Assembly: GCF_900108345.1 (NCBI RefSeq)
Contig: NZ_FNVV01000014.1
Coordinates: 62,001 to 126,000 of the forward strand
Length of the DNA: 64,000 bases
DNA from: Bacteroides ndongoniae
GTDB taxonomy: Bacteria; Bacteroidota; Bacteroidia; Bacteroidales; Bacteroidaceae
Reading direction: 5' to 3'
Shown: one piece after another, positions 34,658 through 42,913 of the stretch
Layout of the letters: each line of letters opens with the position of its first letter
Position numbering within the stretch: the stretch's first letter is position 1
The notes under the pieces: model-generated
Seen by the model: the letters and a program-made list of their open reading frames with translations, nothing else
The model's database searches: none
What the model was told of the DNA's origin: nothing
Made by a program: the position numbers and the translations under genes

Positions 34658-36433
34658 ATGAAAAAGTATCCTAAAATCGGTATTCGTCCCACCATTGACG
34701 GTCGTCAGGGCGGAGTTCGTGAGAGTCTGGAAGAAAAGACTATGAATCTGGCTAAAGCTGTAGCCCAGCTTATCAGCAGCAACTTGAAAAACGGAGATGG
34801 TAGTCCGGTAGAGTGTGTGATTGCCGACGGAACCATTGGTCGGGTAGCCGAAAGCGCGGCTTGTGCCGAAAAGTTCGAGCGTGAAGGAGTAGGTTCTACC
34901 ATCACTGTCACTTCGTGCTGGTGTTATGGCGCTGAAACAATGGACATGAATCCTTATTATCCGAAAGCTGTATGGGGATTTAACGGTACCGAACGTCCCG
35001 GAGCAGTTTATCTGGCAGCCGTACTGGCCGGACATGCTCAGAAAGGTTTACCGGCTTTTGGTATATACGGACACGATGTACAGGATCTGGACGATAACAG
35101 CATACCGGCCGATGTAGCCGAAAAGATTCTTCGTTTTGCCCGTGCGGCACAGGCTGTGGCCACGATGCGTGGCAAGTCTTACCTGTCTATGGGTAGTGTA
35201 TCTATGGGAATCGCAGGTTCGATTGTCAATCCGGATTTCTTCCAGGAGTATTTGGGCATGCGCAACGAATCAGTGGACTTGACTGAAATCATCCGCCGCA
35301 TGACAGAAGGTATTTACGATCCTGAAGAGTATGCCAAGGCAATGGCCTGGACCGAGAAATACTGTAAGGTAAACGAAGGAGAAGACTTCAAAAACCGTCC
35401 CGAGAAGCGCAAGACTCGCGAGCAGAAAGATGCCGACTGGGAGTTTGTGGTGAAAATGATGATTATCATGCGCGACCTGATGACAGGTAATCCTCGTCTG
35501 AAAGAACTGGGATTCATGGAAGAGGCATTGGGCCACAACGCCATAGCAGCCGGTTTCCAGGGACAGCGTCAGTGGACAGATTTTTATCCCAATGGTGACT
35601 ATCCCGAAGCATTGCTCAACACATCTTTCGACTGGAACGGCATTCGCGAAGCTTTTGTCGTAGCTACTGAAAATGATGCCTGCAACGGTGTAGCTATGCT
35701 GTTCGGACACTTGCTGACCAATCGTGCTCAGATATTCTCGGACGTACGTACCTATTGGAGCCCCGAAGCTGTAAAACGTGTAACAGGTAAGGATCTGACA
35801 GGTCTGGCTGCTAACGGTATCATCCATCTGATTAACTCTGGAGCAACTACACTGGACGGCTCAGGACAGTCGGTTGACGAAAATGGCAATCCGGTGATGA
35901 AAGAACCGTGGAATATTACAGAAGCTGATGTAGACAACTGTCTGAAAGCAACAACCTGGTATCCGGCAGACCGTGATTACTTCCGTGGCGGAGGTTTCTC
36001 TTCGAACTTCTTGTCTAAGGGAGGAATGCCTGTTACGATGATGCGTCTGAATCTGATAAAAGGTCTTGGTCCTGTGCTGCAGATAGCCGAAGGATGGACG
36101 GTGACCATTGATCCTGAAATCCATGAGAAGCTGAACATGCGTACCGACCCGACATGGCCTACTACTTGGTTTGTGCCGCGTTTGTGCGATAAACCGGCTT
36201 TCAAAGACGTATATTCGGTAATGAACAATTGGGGAGCTAATCATGGTGCCATCAGTTATGGCCATATCGGTCAGGATCTTATTACGCTGGCTTCGATGTT
36301 GCGTATACCGGTTTGCATGCATAATGTGGAAGATGACCAGATTTTCCGTCCTGCCGCATGGAATGCTTTCGGCATGGATAAGGAAGGTGCCGACTATCGG
36401 GCTTGTGCTACTTATGGACCTATTTATAAATAA
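34658..36433 (+). CDS. fucI: L-fucose isomerase
   Basis: A 591-residue enzyme, the same length as the E. coli protein, converting L-fucose to L-fuculose. Catalytic and metal residues line up with E. coli FucI E337, D361 and H528 at an offset of one: Glu 338 in TENDACNG, Asp 362 in [11 protein letters not shown] and His 529 in [11 protein letters not shown]. Cytoplasmic, manganese-dependent. First enzyme gene of the fuc operon, 88 bp after fucR and 36 bp before fucA. Confidence 0.97.
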   Translation: MKKYPKIGIRPTIDGRQGGVRESLEEKTMNLAKAVAQLISSNLKNGDGSPVECVIADGTIGRVAESAACAEKFEREGVGSTITVTSCWCYGAETMDMNPYYPKAVWGFNGTERPGAVYLAAVLAGHAQKGLPAFGIYGHDVQDLDDNSIPADVAEKILRFARAAQAVATMRGKSYLSMGSVSMGIAGSIVNPDFFQEYLGMRNESVDLTEIIRRMTEGIYDPEEYAKAMAWTEKYCKVNEGEDFKNRPEKRKTREQKDADWEFVVKMMIIMRDLMTGNPRLKELGFMEEALGHNAIAAGFQGQRQWTDFYPNGDYPEALLNTSFDWNGIREAFVVATENDACNGVAMLFGHLLTNRAQIFSDVRTYWSPEAVKRVTGKDLTGLAANGIIHLINSGATTLDGSGQSVDENGNPVMKEPWNITEADVDNCLKATTWYPADRDYFRGGGFSSNFLSKGGMPVTMMRLNLIKGLGPVLQIAEGWTVTIDPEIHEKLNMRTDPTWPTTWFVPRLCDKPAFKDVYSVMNNWGANHGAISYGHIGQDLITLASMLRIPVCMHNVEDDQIFRPAAWNAFGMDKEGADYRACATYGPIYK

Positions 36434-36469
36434 ACTCAGATAGCAGAATTTGAAAAAAGAATATTCATT

Positions 36470-37111
36470 ATGATGATAACAGAAGAACATATTCAGGAAT
36501 TTATTTCGCAGGCTCACCGTTGTGGTGATGCCCGGTTGACTATATGTAGTAGTGGTAACTTGTCGTGGCGCATTGGCGAACAGGCATTGATTTCAGGAAC
36601 CGGCTCGTGGGTTCCTTCTCTTCGCAGAGAGAATGTGGCTATTTGCAATATTGCCGACGGTCAGTCGCTGAACGGAGTGAAACCATCGATGGAGAGCGGT
36701 TTTCATTTGGGTATCCTTCGCGAGCGTCCGGATGTGAATGTGGTTTTGCATTTCCAGTCAGAGTATGCTACGGTGATAGCCTGTATGAAGAACCGACCGA
36801 CAAACTTCAATGTAACGGCAGAAATTCCCTGCCATGTAGGAACGGAAATTCCTGTTGTGCCTTATTATCGTCCGGGTTCGAAAGAACTTGCTGCCGGAGT
36901 GGTAGAGGCGATGCGCAACCATAATTCAGTATTGTTGGCCAAACATGGTCAGGTGGTATGTGGCAAAGACTTTGATGAGGCTTTCGAACGTGCCATGTTC
37001 TTTGAGATGGCGTGCCGCATTATGGTACAGTCGGGTGGGGCGTACGATGTACTTACTCCTGCCGAAATAGACGATCTGGAAACGTACGTGCTGGGCAAGA
37101 AAACCAAATAG
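36470..37111 (+). CDS. fucA: L-fuculose-1-phosphate aldolase (class II aldolase/adducin family)
   Basis: A 213-residue aldolase close to the E. coli FucA length (215), splitting fuculose-1-phosphate into dihydroxyacetone phosphate and lactaldehyde. By eye alignment the proton-shuttling Glu (E. coli E73) is Glu 75 in SMESGFH, and the late zinc His is His 159 in AKHGQ. The central zinc pair, HNH in E. coli (His 92 and His 94), reads HFQ here (His 94, Gln 96), so one histidine ligand is replaced by Gln. The operon position between fucI and fucK supports the FucA role. Start at 36470; a second ATG follows at once. Confidence 0.9.
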   Translation: MMITEEHIQEFISQAHRCGDARLTICSSGNLSWRIGEQALISGTGSWVPSLRRENVAICNIADGQSLNGVKPSMESGFHLGILRERPDVNVVLHFQSEYATVIACMKNRPTNFNVTAEIPCHVGTEIPVVPYYRPGSKELAAGVVEAMRNHNSVLLAKHGQVVCGKDFDEAFERAMFFEMACRIMVQSGGAYDVLTPAEIDDLETYVLGKKTK

Positions 37112-37120
37112 TATGACATT

Positions 37121-38554
37121 ATGAAAGAAACTGTAGTTAAGAATACTTATCTGGCAGTTGATTTTGGAGGAGGAAGCGGGCGAGTCATTGCCGGCTTCCT
37201 CGTTCACGGAAAACTGAAGATGGAGGAAATATACCGTTTTCCTAACCGTCAGGTACGTATGGGGAAGCATGTGTATTGGGATTTTCCGGCTCTTTTCGAG
37301 GAGATGAAGAACGGGCTGAAAGAAGCTGCCCGACGGGGCTACTCGGTTAGTGGAATCGGTATAGATACCTGGGGAGTTGATTTTGGTCTGATCGATAAAA
37401 ACGGAAATCTGTTGGGAAATCCGGTCTGCTATCGTGACGAGCGTACACAAGGGATGCCAGAGAAAGTTTTCCGTCTGTTGGAACCAGGTGAACATTATCG
37501 AGTAACCGGTACACAGGTAATGCCGATTAATACTCTTTTCCAATTGTACAGTATGAAGGAAGCTAGTGACCCGCAACTGGATGTAGCCGATAAACTGCTA
37601 TTTATGCCAGACTTGTTCAGCTATTTCCTGACTGGTACGGCTAATACGGAATATACCATTGCTTCTACTTCCGAGTTGTTGGATGCGCGTTGCCGCTGCT
37701 GGTCGTCGGATACCATTCGTGCGGTGGGGCTTCCGGAACATCTGTTTGGAGAGATTGTTTTTCCGGGGCATGTGCGTGGTCGTTTGACGGAAGAAGTAGC
37801 CCGCGAAACAGGCTTGGGAGCTGTTGACGTGATTGCAGTAGGTTCGCACGACACTGCTAGTGCTGTAGCTGCGGCACTGGTGACAAACGAAACAGTGGCA
37901 TATCTCAGTTCGGGTACCTGGTCATTGCTGGGAGTAGAACTGGATAGACCAGTTCTGACGGAAGGAGCCCGAATGGCGCAGTTTACGAACGAAGGAGGTG
38001 TAGGGAATCGCATTTGCTTCCTTCAAAACATTACGGGTTTATGGATTTTGCAACGCCTGATGTCAGAATGGAAATTGCGGGGAGAAGAGCAAACTTATGA
38101 TGAGCTTATTCCGCAAGCTGAAAAAGCTGTTACCGATGCGTTCATACCGGTAGATGATGATCGTTTTATGAATCCTGCCAGTATGGAAGCCGCCATTTTG
38201 GATTACTGCCGTCAGCAGAATTTCCGGTTACCGCAGAGTAAAGCAGAACTGGTGAAGTGTGTGTTGCAGTCGCTGGCTGCCAAGTACCGGCAGGCGGTAG
38301 ATCGTCTGAATGGTTTCTTGTCTGTACCGATTTCTCGACTGAACATCATTGGCGGTGGATCGCAAAACCGCTTGCTCAATCAGTTAACCGCCGATGCACT
38401 GGGTATTCCTGTTCAGACTGGTCCCGTAGAGGCAACAGCTATAGGCAATATTCTTACGCAGGCAATGGCAAAAGGTGAATTGTCCGGCATGGATGAATTG
38501 CGAAGAATCGTTGCTGATAGTTTTGAGGTGCAGATGTTTTATCCGCGCAGTTGA
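37121..38554 (+). CDS. fucK: L-fuculokinase (rhamnulokinase-like FGGY kinase)
   Basis: A 477-residue FGGY-family sugar kinase that phosphorylates L-fuculose at O1. The N-terminal phosphate-binding loop is VDFGGGSGRV. GIDTWGVDFGL and the C-terminal nucleotide-binding NIIGGGSQNRLLNQ and TAIGNILTQAMA are all present. The sequence style is closer to rhamnulokinase RhaB than to E. coli FucK. In Bacteroides this type sits in the fuc operon, and the neighbours fix the role here. It begins 9 bp after fucA. Confidence 0.9.
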   Translation: MKETVVKNTYLAVDFGGGSGRVIAGFLVHGKLKMEEIYRFPNRQVRMGKHVYWDFPALFEEMKNGLKEAARRGYSVSGIGIDTWGVDFGLIDKNGNLLGNPVCYRDERTQGMPEKVFRLLEPGEHYRVTGTQVMPINTLFQLYSMKEASDPQLDVADKLLFMPDLFSYFLTGTANTEYTIASTSELLDARCRCWSSDTIRAVGLPEHLFGEIVFPGHVRGRLTEEVARETGLGAVDVIAVGSHDTASAVAAALVTNETVAYLSSGTWSLLGVELDRPVLTEGARMAQFTNEGGVGNRICFLQNITGLWILQRLMSEWKLRGEEQTYDELIPQAEKAVTDAFIPVDDDRFMNPASMEAAILDYCRQQNFRLPQSKAELVKCVLQSLAAKYRQAVDRLNGFLSVPISRLNIIGGGSQNRLLNQLTADALGIPVQTGPVEATAIGNILTQAMAKGELSGMDELRRIVADSFEVQMFYPRS

Positions 38555-38590
38555 TTGTAACAGTTTGAGGAAAAAACATACAGATCAAAA

Positions 38591-38640
38591 CGAAATAAAA
38601 AACGCGACTAAAAAACTGGCTAAAATTTTGTTTTATTTCG
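38591..38640. terminator. inverted repeat after fucK
   Basis: CGAAATAAAA (38591-38600) and TTTTATTTCG (38631-38640) are perfect complements around an AT-rich loop. It may help end the fuc transcript, although there is no GC-rich stem. Confidence 0.4.
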
Positions 38641-38678
38641 ATGAGATATTTATATTTATTTCCGAAGTGAAACATTAT

Positions 38679-38714
38679 TTCAAATACGGAAAACATGTGT
38701 TCAAATATGGAAAA
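38679..38714 (+). promoter_or_regulatory. direct repeats over the IclR-type gene start
   Basis: TTCAAATACGGAAAA (38679-38693) and TTCAAATATGGAAAA (38700-38714) differ by one base and are 21 bp apart, two helical turns. They flank and overlap the two possible start codons of the IclR-type regulator gene, a position suited to autoregulation. Confidence 0.5.
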
Positions 38715-39348
38715 TCAGGACTCTAACTACAAAGTACCTAACCTTGAAAAAGGTTTGGCGGTATTGGAATATCTCTCATACAGCTTTAAAGGAAAAACGC
38801 TGCAGGAGGTAAAGGAAGATCTTGAAATTTCCCAAACTACAACTTATCGTATATTGAATACAATGGTACGTTTGGAGTATCTGATATACGATGAGGATTC
38901 CCGTCGTTATAAACTTTCGCGCAAATTGTTGACACTGGGTTTCCGTGCTTTGAACGAACATCAGCTGCTTGAGACCGTTTATCCTCATTTGCGCAATCTG
39001 CGTGATTGTGTGAAAGAAACGGTGTGCTTCGGAGTGATGGGAGAAGAAAAAGGAATATTTATAGATCAGGCGCAAGGACTTCACGCCTTTAGTTTTACAC
39101 TTTCTCCAGGAAAACCTTTTAAGTTGCATTGTTCGGCACCGGGTAAGGCAATTATGGCTTATCTGCCTAACAATGTCAGAGACCGTTATCTGTCCTATAT
39201 GGATTTTAAGCAGTATAATGAACGGACAATAACCTCCCGTGAAGATTATCTGAAAGAATTAGAAGAGGTACTGCAAAAAGGATATGCGATGGATAATGAG
39301 GAAGAATTGTCGGGAGTGATTTGTATCGGTGCGCCTATTTTTAATTAA
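38695..39348 (+). pseudogene. IclR-family regulator truncated at an IS982 element
   Basis: A 217-residue regulator with an IclR winged helix (VPNLEKGLAVLEYLS, then LEISQTTTYRILNTMVRLEYL) and most of the effector domain (PGKPFKLHCSAPGKAIMAYL, then GYAMDNEEELSGVICIGAPIFN). It stops exactly at the left end of the insertion: the TAA stop is completed by the first base of the IS. IclR proteins usually continue about 35-40 residues past GAPIF; those are missing, and the DNA right of the IS does not code for them. The start may be ATG 38695 or ATG 38707 (MENQDSNYK). It may be non-functional or have altered effector binding. Confidence 0.8.
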
Positions 39349-40379
39349 CGTGAGTTCGATATAAGCAAATAAATATTTCACTGAAAATTAGGAACATAGC
39401 GATAAAAGTATTAAATTTATAGTGAACAATTATAACATTTAAACGATTATCACTATGTTTCCAGAGTCTAAAGTTACAGAGATTTATTGTATGGCCGATG
39501 ATTTTTGCAAGGAATTTACATTTCAACAGGAAAAATATATGATTGATGATAAGAAGACCAAGCATCGCAATAAACCCAACCGTATGAGTGATGCTGAGAT
39601 TATGGTTATTCTTATCCTGTTTCACTCCGGTGGTTTTCGCTGTTTCAAGCATTACTACAAGGAGTATGTCTGTAAACATCTGAAACACCTTTTTCCGCGC
39701 CAAGTTTCCTATAACCGTTTTGTAGAATTGGAAAAGGAAGTACTACTTCCCCTGAGCATCTTTATCAAAAAAGTACTGCTGGGAACCTGTACCGGCATCA
39801 GTTTTGTGGACTCCACTCCCTTACGTGTATGCCGTAACCAAAGAATCCTTATTCATAAGACATTTGAAGGACTTGCCGAGCGTGGAAAATGTTCAATGGG
39901 ATGGTTCTTCGGATTCAAGTTGCATCTGATAATCAATGACAAAGGGGAAATTCTCAATTTCATGTTTACTCCCGGAAACGTGGATGACCGGGAGCCTTTG
40001 AAGCTGGGCAAGTTCCTGAAGAACATTAAAGGAAAACTATGTGCAGACAAAGGATATATTGGTCAGGCCCTGTTCGAGAATCTTTTTCTTAATGGCATAC
40101 AACTTGTCACCAAGGTCAAGAACAATATGAAGAACTCACTGATGAGTATTGCCGACAAGATCTTGCTCAGAAAAAGAGCCCTGATCGAAACGGTCAATGA
40201 CGAATTGAAGAACATTGCACAGATAGAGCACTCCAGACATCGTTCATTCAATAACTTTATAGCTAACTCTTTGTCGGCTATCGCAGCATACTGCTTTTTT
40301 GAAAAGAAGCCAGCTATTGATATAAATTTTGTCAATGACAGACAACTTTCTTTTTTTTGATTTTATATCGAACTCACGT
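39348..40379 (+). mobile_element. IS982-family insertion sequence
   Basis: A compact element of about 1032 bp with perfect 17-bp terminal inverted repeats, ACGTGAGTTCGATATAA at 39348 and its complement ending at 40379. A single transposase gene fills it. Flanks TTAATTA and TAAATAA are similar but not identical, so there is no clean target duplication. This fits an adjacent deletion that also removed the 3' end of the IclR gene. Confidence 0.93.
39455..40360 (+). CDS. IS982-family transposase
   Basis: A 301-residue DDE transposase of the DDE_Tnp_1 type. The catalytic residues appear in SFVDSTPLRVC (Asp), LCADKGYIG (Asp) and RALIETVNDELK (Glu). Length and single-ORF arrangement match IS982. 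The gene is intact and followed directly by the right inverted repeat. Confidence 0.93.
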   Translation: MFPESKVTEIYCMADDFCKEFTFQQEKYMIDDKKTKHRNKPNRMSDAEIMVILILFHSGGFRCFKHYYKEYVCKHLKHLFPRQVSYNRFVELEKEVLLPLSIFIKKVLLGTCTGISFVDSTPLRVCRNQRILIHKTFEGLAERGKCSMGWFFGFKLHLIINDKGEILNFMFTPGNVDDREPLKLGKFLKNIKGKLCADKGYIGQALFENLFLNGIQLVTKVKNNMKNSLMSIADKILLRKRALIETVNDELKNIAQIEHSRHRSFNNFIANSLSAIAAYCFFEKKPAIDINFVNDRQLSFF

Positions 40380-40412
40380 TAAATAATAGTTGATTGTATA
40401 GCTGAAATAGAT

Positions 40413-41105
40413 ATGAATAATAGATTGTTACATCGCTTCTGTATTGTATTGGGCATTATTATGTTTGCAATGCCACTTCATGCGGGTACTGTCCGCATTA
40501 TGGGAATAGGTGACTCTATCACGGAAGGAGGGGGAACTTTCACTTCATATATGGGGCCTTTGGCACGACTGTTGAGTGCGGCAGGTTTCGACTATGAGTT
40601 TGTAGGTCCCCGGAATGGAAGTTCTGCCGGCATTTCATATAAACATGCTGCTTTTGGTGGTAAGAATACCGAATATGTTGAACAGAGAATTGACTCCATA
40701 TATCGGACTTTCCCGGCGGACATTGTACTGATACATTCCGGTCATAATCATTTTGTAGAAGAAAAGCCGGTTCCGGGCATTGTGGCCGCTCATCGTTCTA
40801 TGATTGATAAGATAATGCAGGTCAATCCGGATGCAGTGATATTAATAGCGGGAGTTATTCATAGTGGTAAGTTGCCGAAGTATAGTTACATCGCCGAACT
40901 TAACGAAAGTCTTCGGCAGATGGTAGAAGACGTAAACCGCCCGAATGTGAAGTATGTCTCTGTGAACGATGGATTCGACTGGCGCATTCATACCATAGCC
41001 GATAAAGTTCATCCCAATCTGACAGGTGCATTTGTGATGGCTTGTAATTGGTTTAAGGTTTTGAATCCGATTATTCTGCAATGCTTTGTTGAAAAGAAAT
41101 CATAA
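40413..41105 (+). CDS. secreted SGNH/GDSL hydrolase
   Basis: A 230-residue exported esterase-type protein with a signal peptide (cleavage near LHAGTV). The SGNH blocks are visible: GIGDSIT (nucleophile Ser), an Asn-containing GPRNGSSAG region, HSGHNHF and DKVHPNLTG (catalytic Asp and His). Such enzymes often remove acetyl groups from glycans, which fits the nearby carbohydrate genes, but the substrate is unknown. It lies right after the IS982 element and may have belonged to a unit controlled by the damaged IclR regulator. Confidence 0.85.
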   Translation: MNNRLLHRFCIVLGIIMFAMPLHAGTVRIMGIGDSITEGGGTFTSYMGPLARLLSAAGFDYEFVGPRNGSSAGISYKHAAFGGKNTEYVEQRIDSIYRTFPADIVLIHSGHNHFVEEKPVPGIVAAHRSMIDKIMQVNPDAVILIAGVIHSGKLPKYSYIAELNESLRQMVEDVNRPNVKYVSVNDGFDWRIHTIADKVHPNLTGAFVMACNWFKVLNPIILQCFVEKKS

Positions 41106-41177
41106 TCATGGTTAACGGCAAGTTAAGAGGAACGAGTTATTGAGGAGTTGTAGGCTAAAAAGCAGAGTGCTTTATTT

Positions 41178-41263
41178 TTCCCCAGTTAGGAAATCTTTTT
41201 TCCCTAACTGGGGAATATTATTTTCCTAACTAGGGAATAATTTTTTCCTAACTGGGAAAAATT
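41178..41263. repeat. CCCAGTTAGG dispersed repeat, four units
   Basis: One direct unit (CCCCAGTTAGGAAATC near 41180) and three inverted units (TTTTTTCCCTAACTGGGG near 41196, TTTTCCTAACTAGGG near 41221, TTTTTTCCTAACTGGG near 41242), spaced about 22-23 bp. This is the longest array of the family also seen at 12820 and 33347. It follows the SGNH gene by about 75 bp. Confidence 0.82.
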
Positions 41264-41289
41264 CATGCCTTCTCCTGATATAATCATAA

Positions 41290-41366
41290 GCTTTTTATTT
41301 TATAAACTATAATAGTAGACATTTCTTGAGAAATGCTTCTATTTGAATAGACACTTTGTCTAATGC
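41290..41366 (-). repeat. inverted copy of the 78-bp block at 12693-12771
   Basis: The complement of this stretch matches 12693-12771 with about four mismatches and one indel. It contains two TAGACA words and the palindrome TTTCTTGAGAAA. The order block-then-CCCAGTT array is the same as at the IS3 locus, in reverse orientation. It may be a remnant of an IS3-type right end or an independent repeat. Confidence 0.75.
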
Positions 41367-41486
41367 TGTGTCTTTTCCTGTCATAGAGGTATGCTTGTTG
41401 TGCTTTAAGCTGATTTTCGGAAGAAATATTATCAGATATGTGGGGAAGAAACACTATTTTTGTCTCGGTGAATTTAAAGGAACGAT

Positions 41487-42290
41487 ATGTCTGTTATTGA
41501 AATAACTTCTCTGGAACAACCGGGTGTGGAAGTGTTCAGCACACTGACCGAAGCACAACTGCGTAACCGGCTCGATCCACAACACGGTATCTTTATTGCC
41601 GAAAGTCCGAAAGTGATTCGCGTAGCACTTGATGCGGGGTACGAGCCTACCGCCTTGCTTTGCGAACGGAAGCACATAACGGGCGATGCGGCCGATATTG
41701 TAGAACGAATAGGTGATGTTCCCATTTATACCGGCGACCGCGATTTGCTGACTCGGCTTACCGGCTATACGCTGACGCGCGGAGTGCTTTGTGCCATGCG
41801 TCGGCCATTGCCGCCGATGGTGGAAGATGTGTGCAATGGCGCACGTCGTGTGGTTGTGATTCATGGAGTGGTGGACACGACCAATATTGGTGCCATATTC
41901 CGTTCGGCAGCAGCTTTGGGCATTGATGCCGTATTGCTTACTCCCGATTCTTGCGATCCGTTGAACCGCCGTTCGGTGCGCGTGTCTATGGGTTCGGTTT
42001 TTCTGATTCCCTGGACGTGGATTGAGAATCCGTTGACGAAACTGAAGGAACTTGGATTCCGTACAGCTGCATTGGCTTTGACCGACCGTTCTGTTTCTTT
42101 AGATGAACCGGCACTGAAAGCAGAAGCCCGTCTGGCTTTGCTGATGGGAACCGAAGGCGATGGCCTGCCTGTCGAGGCCATTTCCGGAGCCGACTATGTG
42201 GTACGTATTCCTATGATGCATGGGGTCGATTCGCTGAATGTGGCGGCTGCTTCGGCTGTAGCATTCTGGGAGTTGTGTAAGAAATGCTAA
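41487..42290 (+). CDS. TrmH/SpoU-family RNA 2'-O-methyltransferase
   Basis: A 267-residue SPOUT-class methyltransferase. The C-terminal half has the three knot motifs: NIGAIFRSAAALGI, LMGTEGDGLP and RIPMMHGVDSLNVAAASAVAFWE. The N-terminal part is the usual RNA-binding extension. It should 2'-O-methylate a ribose in rRNA or tRNA using AdoMet; the exact target is not readable. Confidence 0.93.
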   Translation: MSVIEITSLEQPGVEVFSTLTEAQLRNRLDPQHGIFIAESPKVIRVALDAGYEPTALLCERKHITGDAADIVERIGDVPIYTGDRDLLTRLTGYTLTRGVLCAMRRPLPPMVEDVCNGARRVVVIHGVVDTTNIGAIFRSAAALGIDAVLLTPDSCDPLNRRSVRVSMGSVFLIPWTWIENPLTKLKELGFRTAALALTDRSVSLDEPALKAEARLALLMGTEGDGLPVEAISGADYVVRIPMMHGVDSLNVAAASAVAFWELCKKC

Positions 42291-42354
42291 GAATGCTCAA
42301 GTTTCGGTGAAACCTCACTTTGCTGTGATCTATTGAGGGTTAGTGTGTTGCAAT

Positions 42355-42459
42355 GATGGATACGCGGACAACACGGACAATGCGGATGAACGCGGATTTT
42401 CATTTTTCTTCTTTTTATCCGTGCCAATCCGCTCATTCCGCGTTGTCCGCGTATCCATC
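42355..42459. repeat. 43-bp-arm CGGAT-type inverted repeat
   Basis: Left arm GATGGATACGCGGACAACAC...GCGGAT (42355-42397) and right arm ATCCGTGCC...GTCCGCGTATCCATC (42417-42459) are near-perfect complements around a T-rich loop. It stands about 65 bp after the methyltransferase stop, so it can act as a strong transcript-end hairpin. It is a bigger relative of the element at 6608-6683. Confidence 0.85.
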
Positions 42460-42535
42460 TTTCATTTTCTAAAGTTCTACTTGACGCCCGTAACTACTTA
42501 TTTTAGCCGGGCAACATCGGTAGTTAGCTAACCTA

Positions 42536-42710
42536 ACAAGCAATGTTGTCTAGTATGACAAGCAATGTCGTCAGGTTTTATAAGCAATGCTGTCGGGTTT
42601 TACATACAAAGCCCACGAGTATTGCAAGTAAAGTCCGTGAGTATTGCCAGTAGTTCCCAAGAGTATTGCAAGCATGGCTCGCGAGCCGTGCAAGTGTTGC
42701 TCGGTAGTGG
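42536..42710. repeat. degenerate ~22-24 bp tandem repeat array
   Basis: Two motif types in series. First about three copies of ACAAGCAATGTYGTC...GGTTTTAT; then about five copies of AAGYNNAGCYCRCGAGTATTGC, ending in AAGCATGGCTCGCGAGCCGTGC. Spacing is 22-24 bp. The second type is the same as the units at 33279. No ORF with coding character was found between 42291 and 42913; the remaining 42711-42913 is AT-rich upstream DNA for the first PUL gene. Confidence 0.75.
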
Positions 42711-42913
42711 CTGATAGGGTATTTATAAGTCTTTTCGCCCCTTTTATTGCAGATAAACTTCTTGTTTGCTTAAAAATGGGTATGTATTGTTATGATAAGA
42801 ACCATAACCGTTTTTATTTTATACCTACTGTTAGGCTAATAATTGTGTTATTTTGCAAGTGAGCCAATGCAAATTGGCGGTTCTGAAAATTTAATGATAT
42901 AGTAAATAAAACC

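Noticed and set aside
42536..42710. Possible CRISPR array
   Set aside because: Units repeat every 22-24 bp with no distinct unique spacers and no cas genes nearby, so it is a degenerate tandem repeat.
42644..42862. 72-codon plus-strand ORF upstream of the PUL
   Set aside because: It begins inside the tandem repeat array and has no domain or conserved features.
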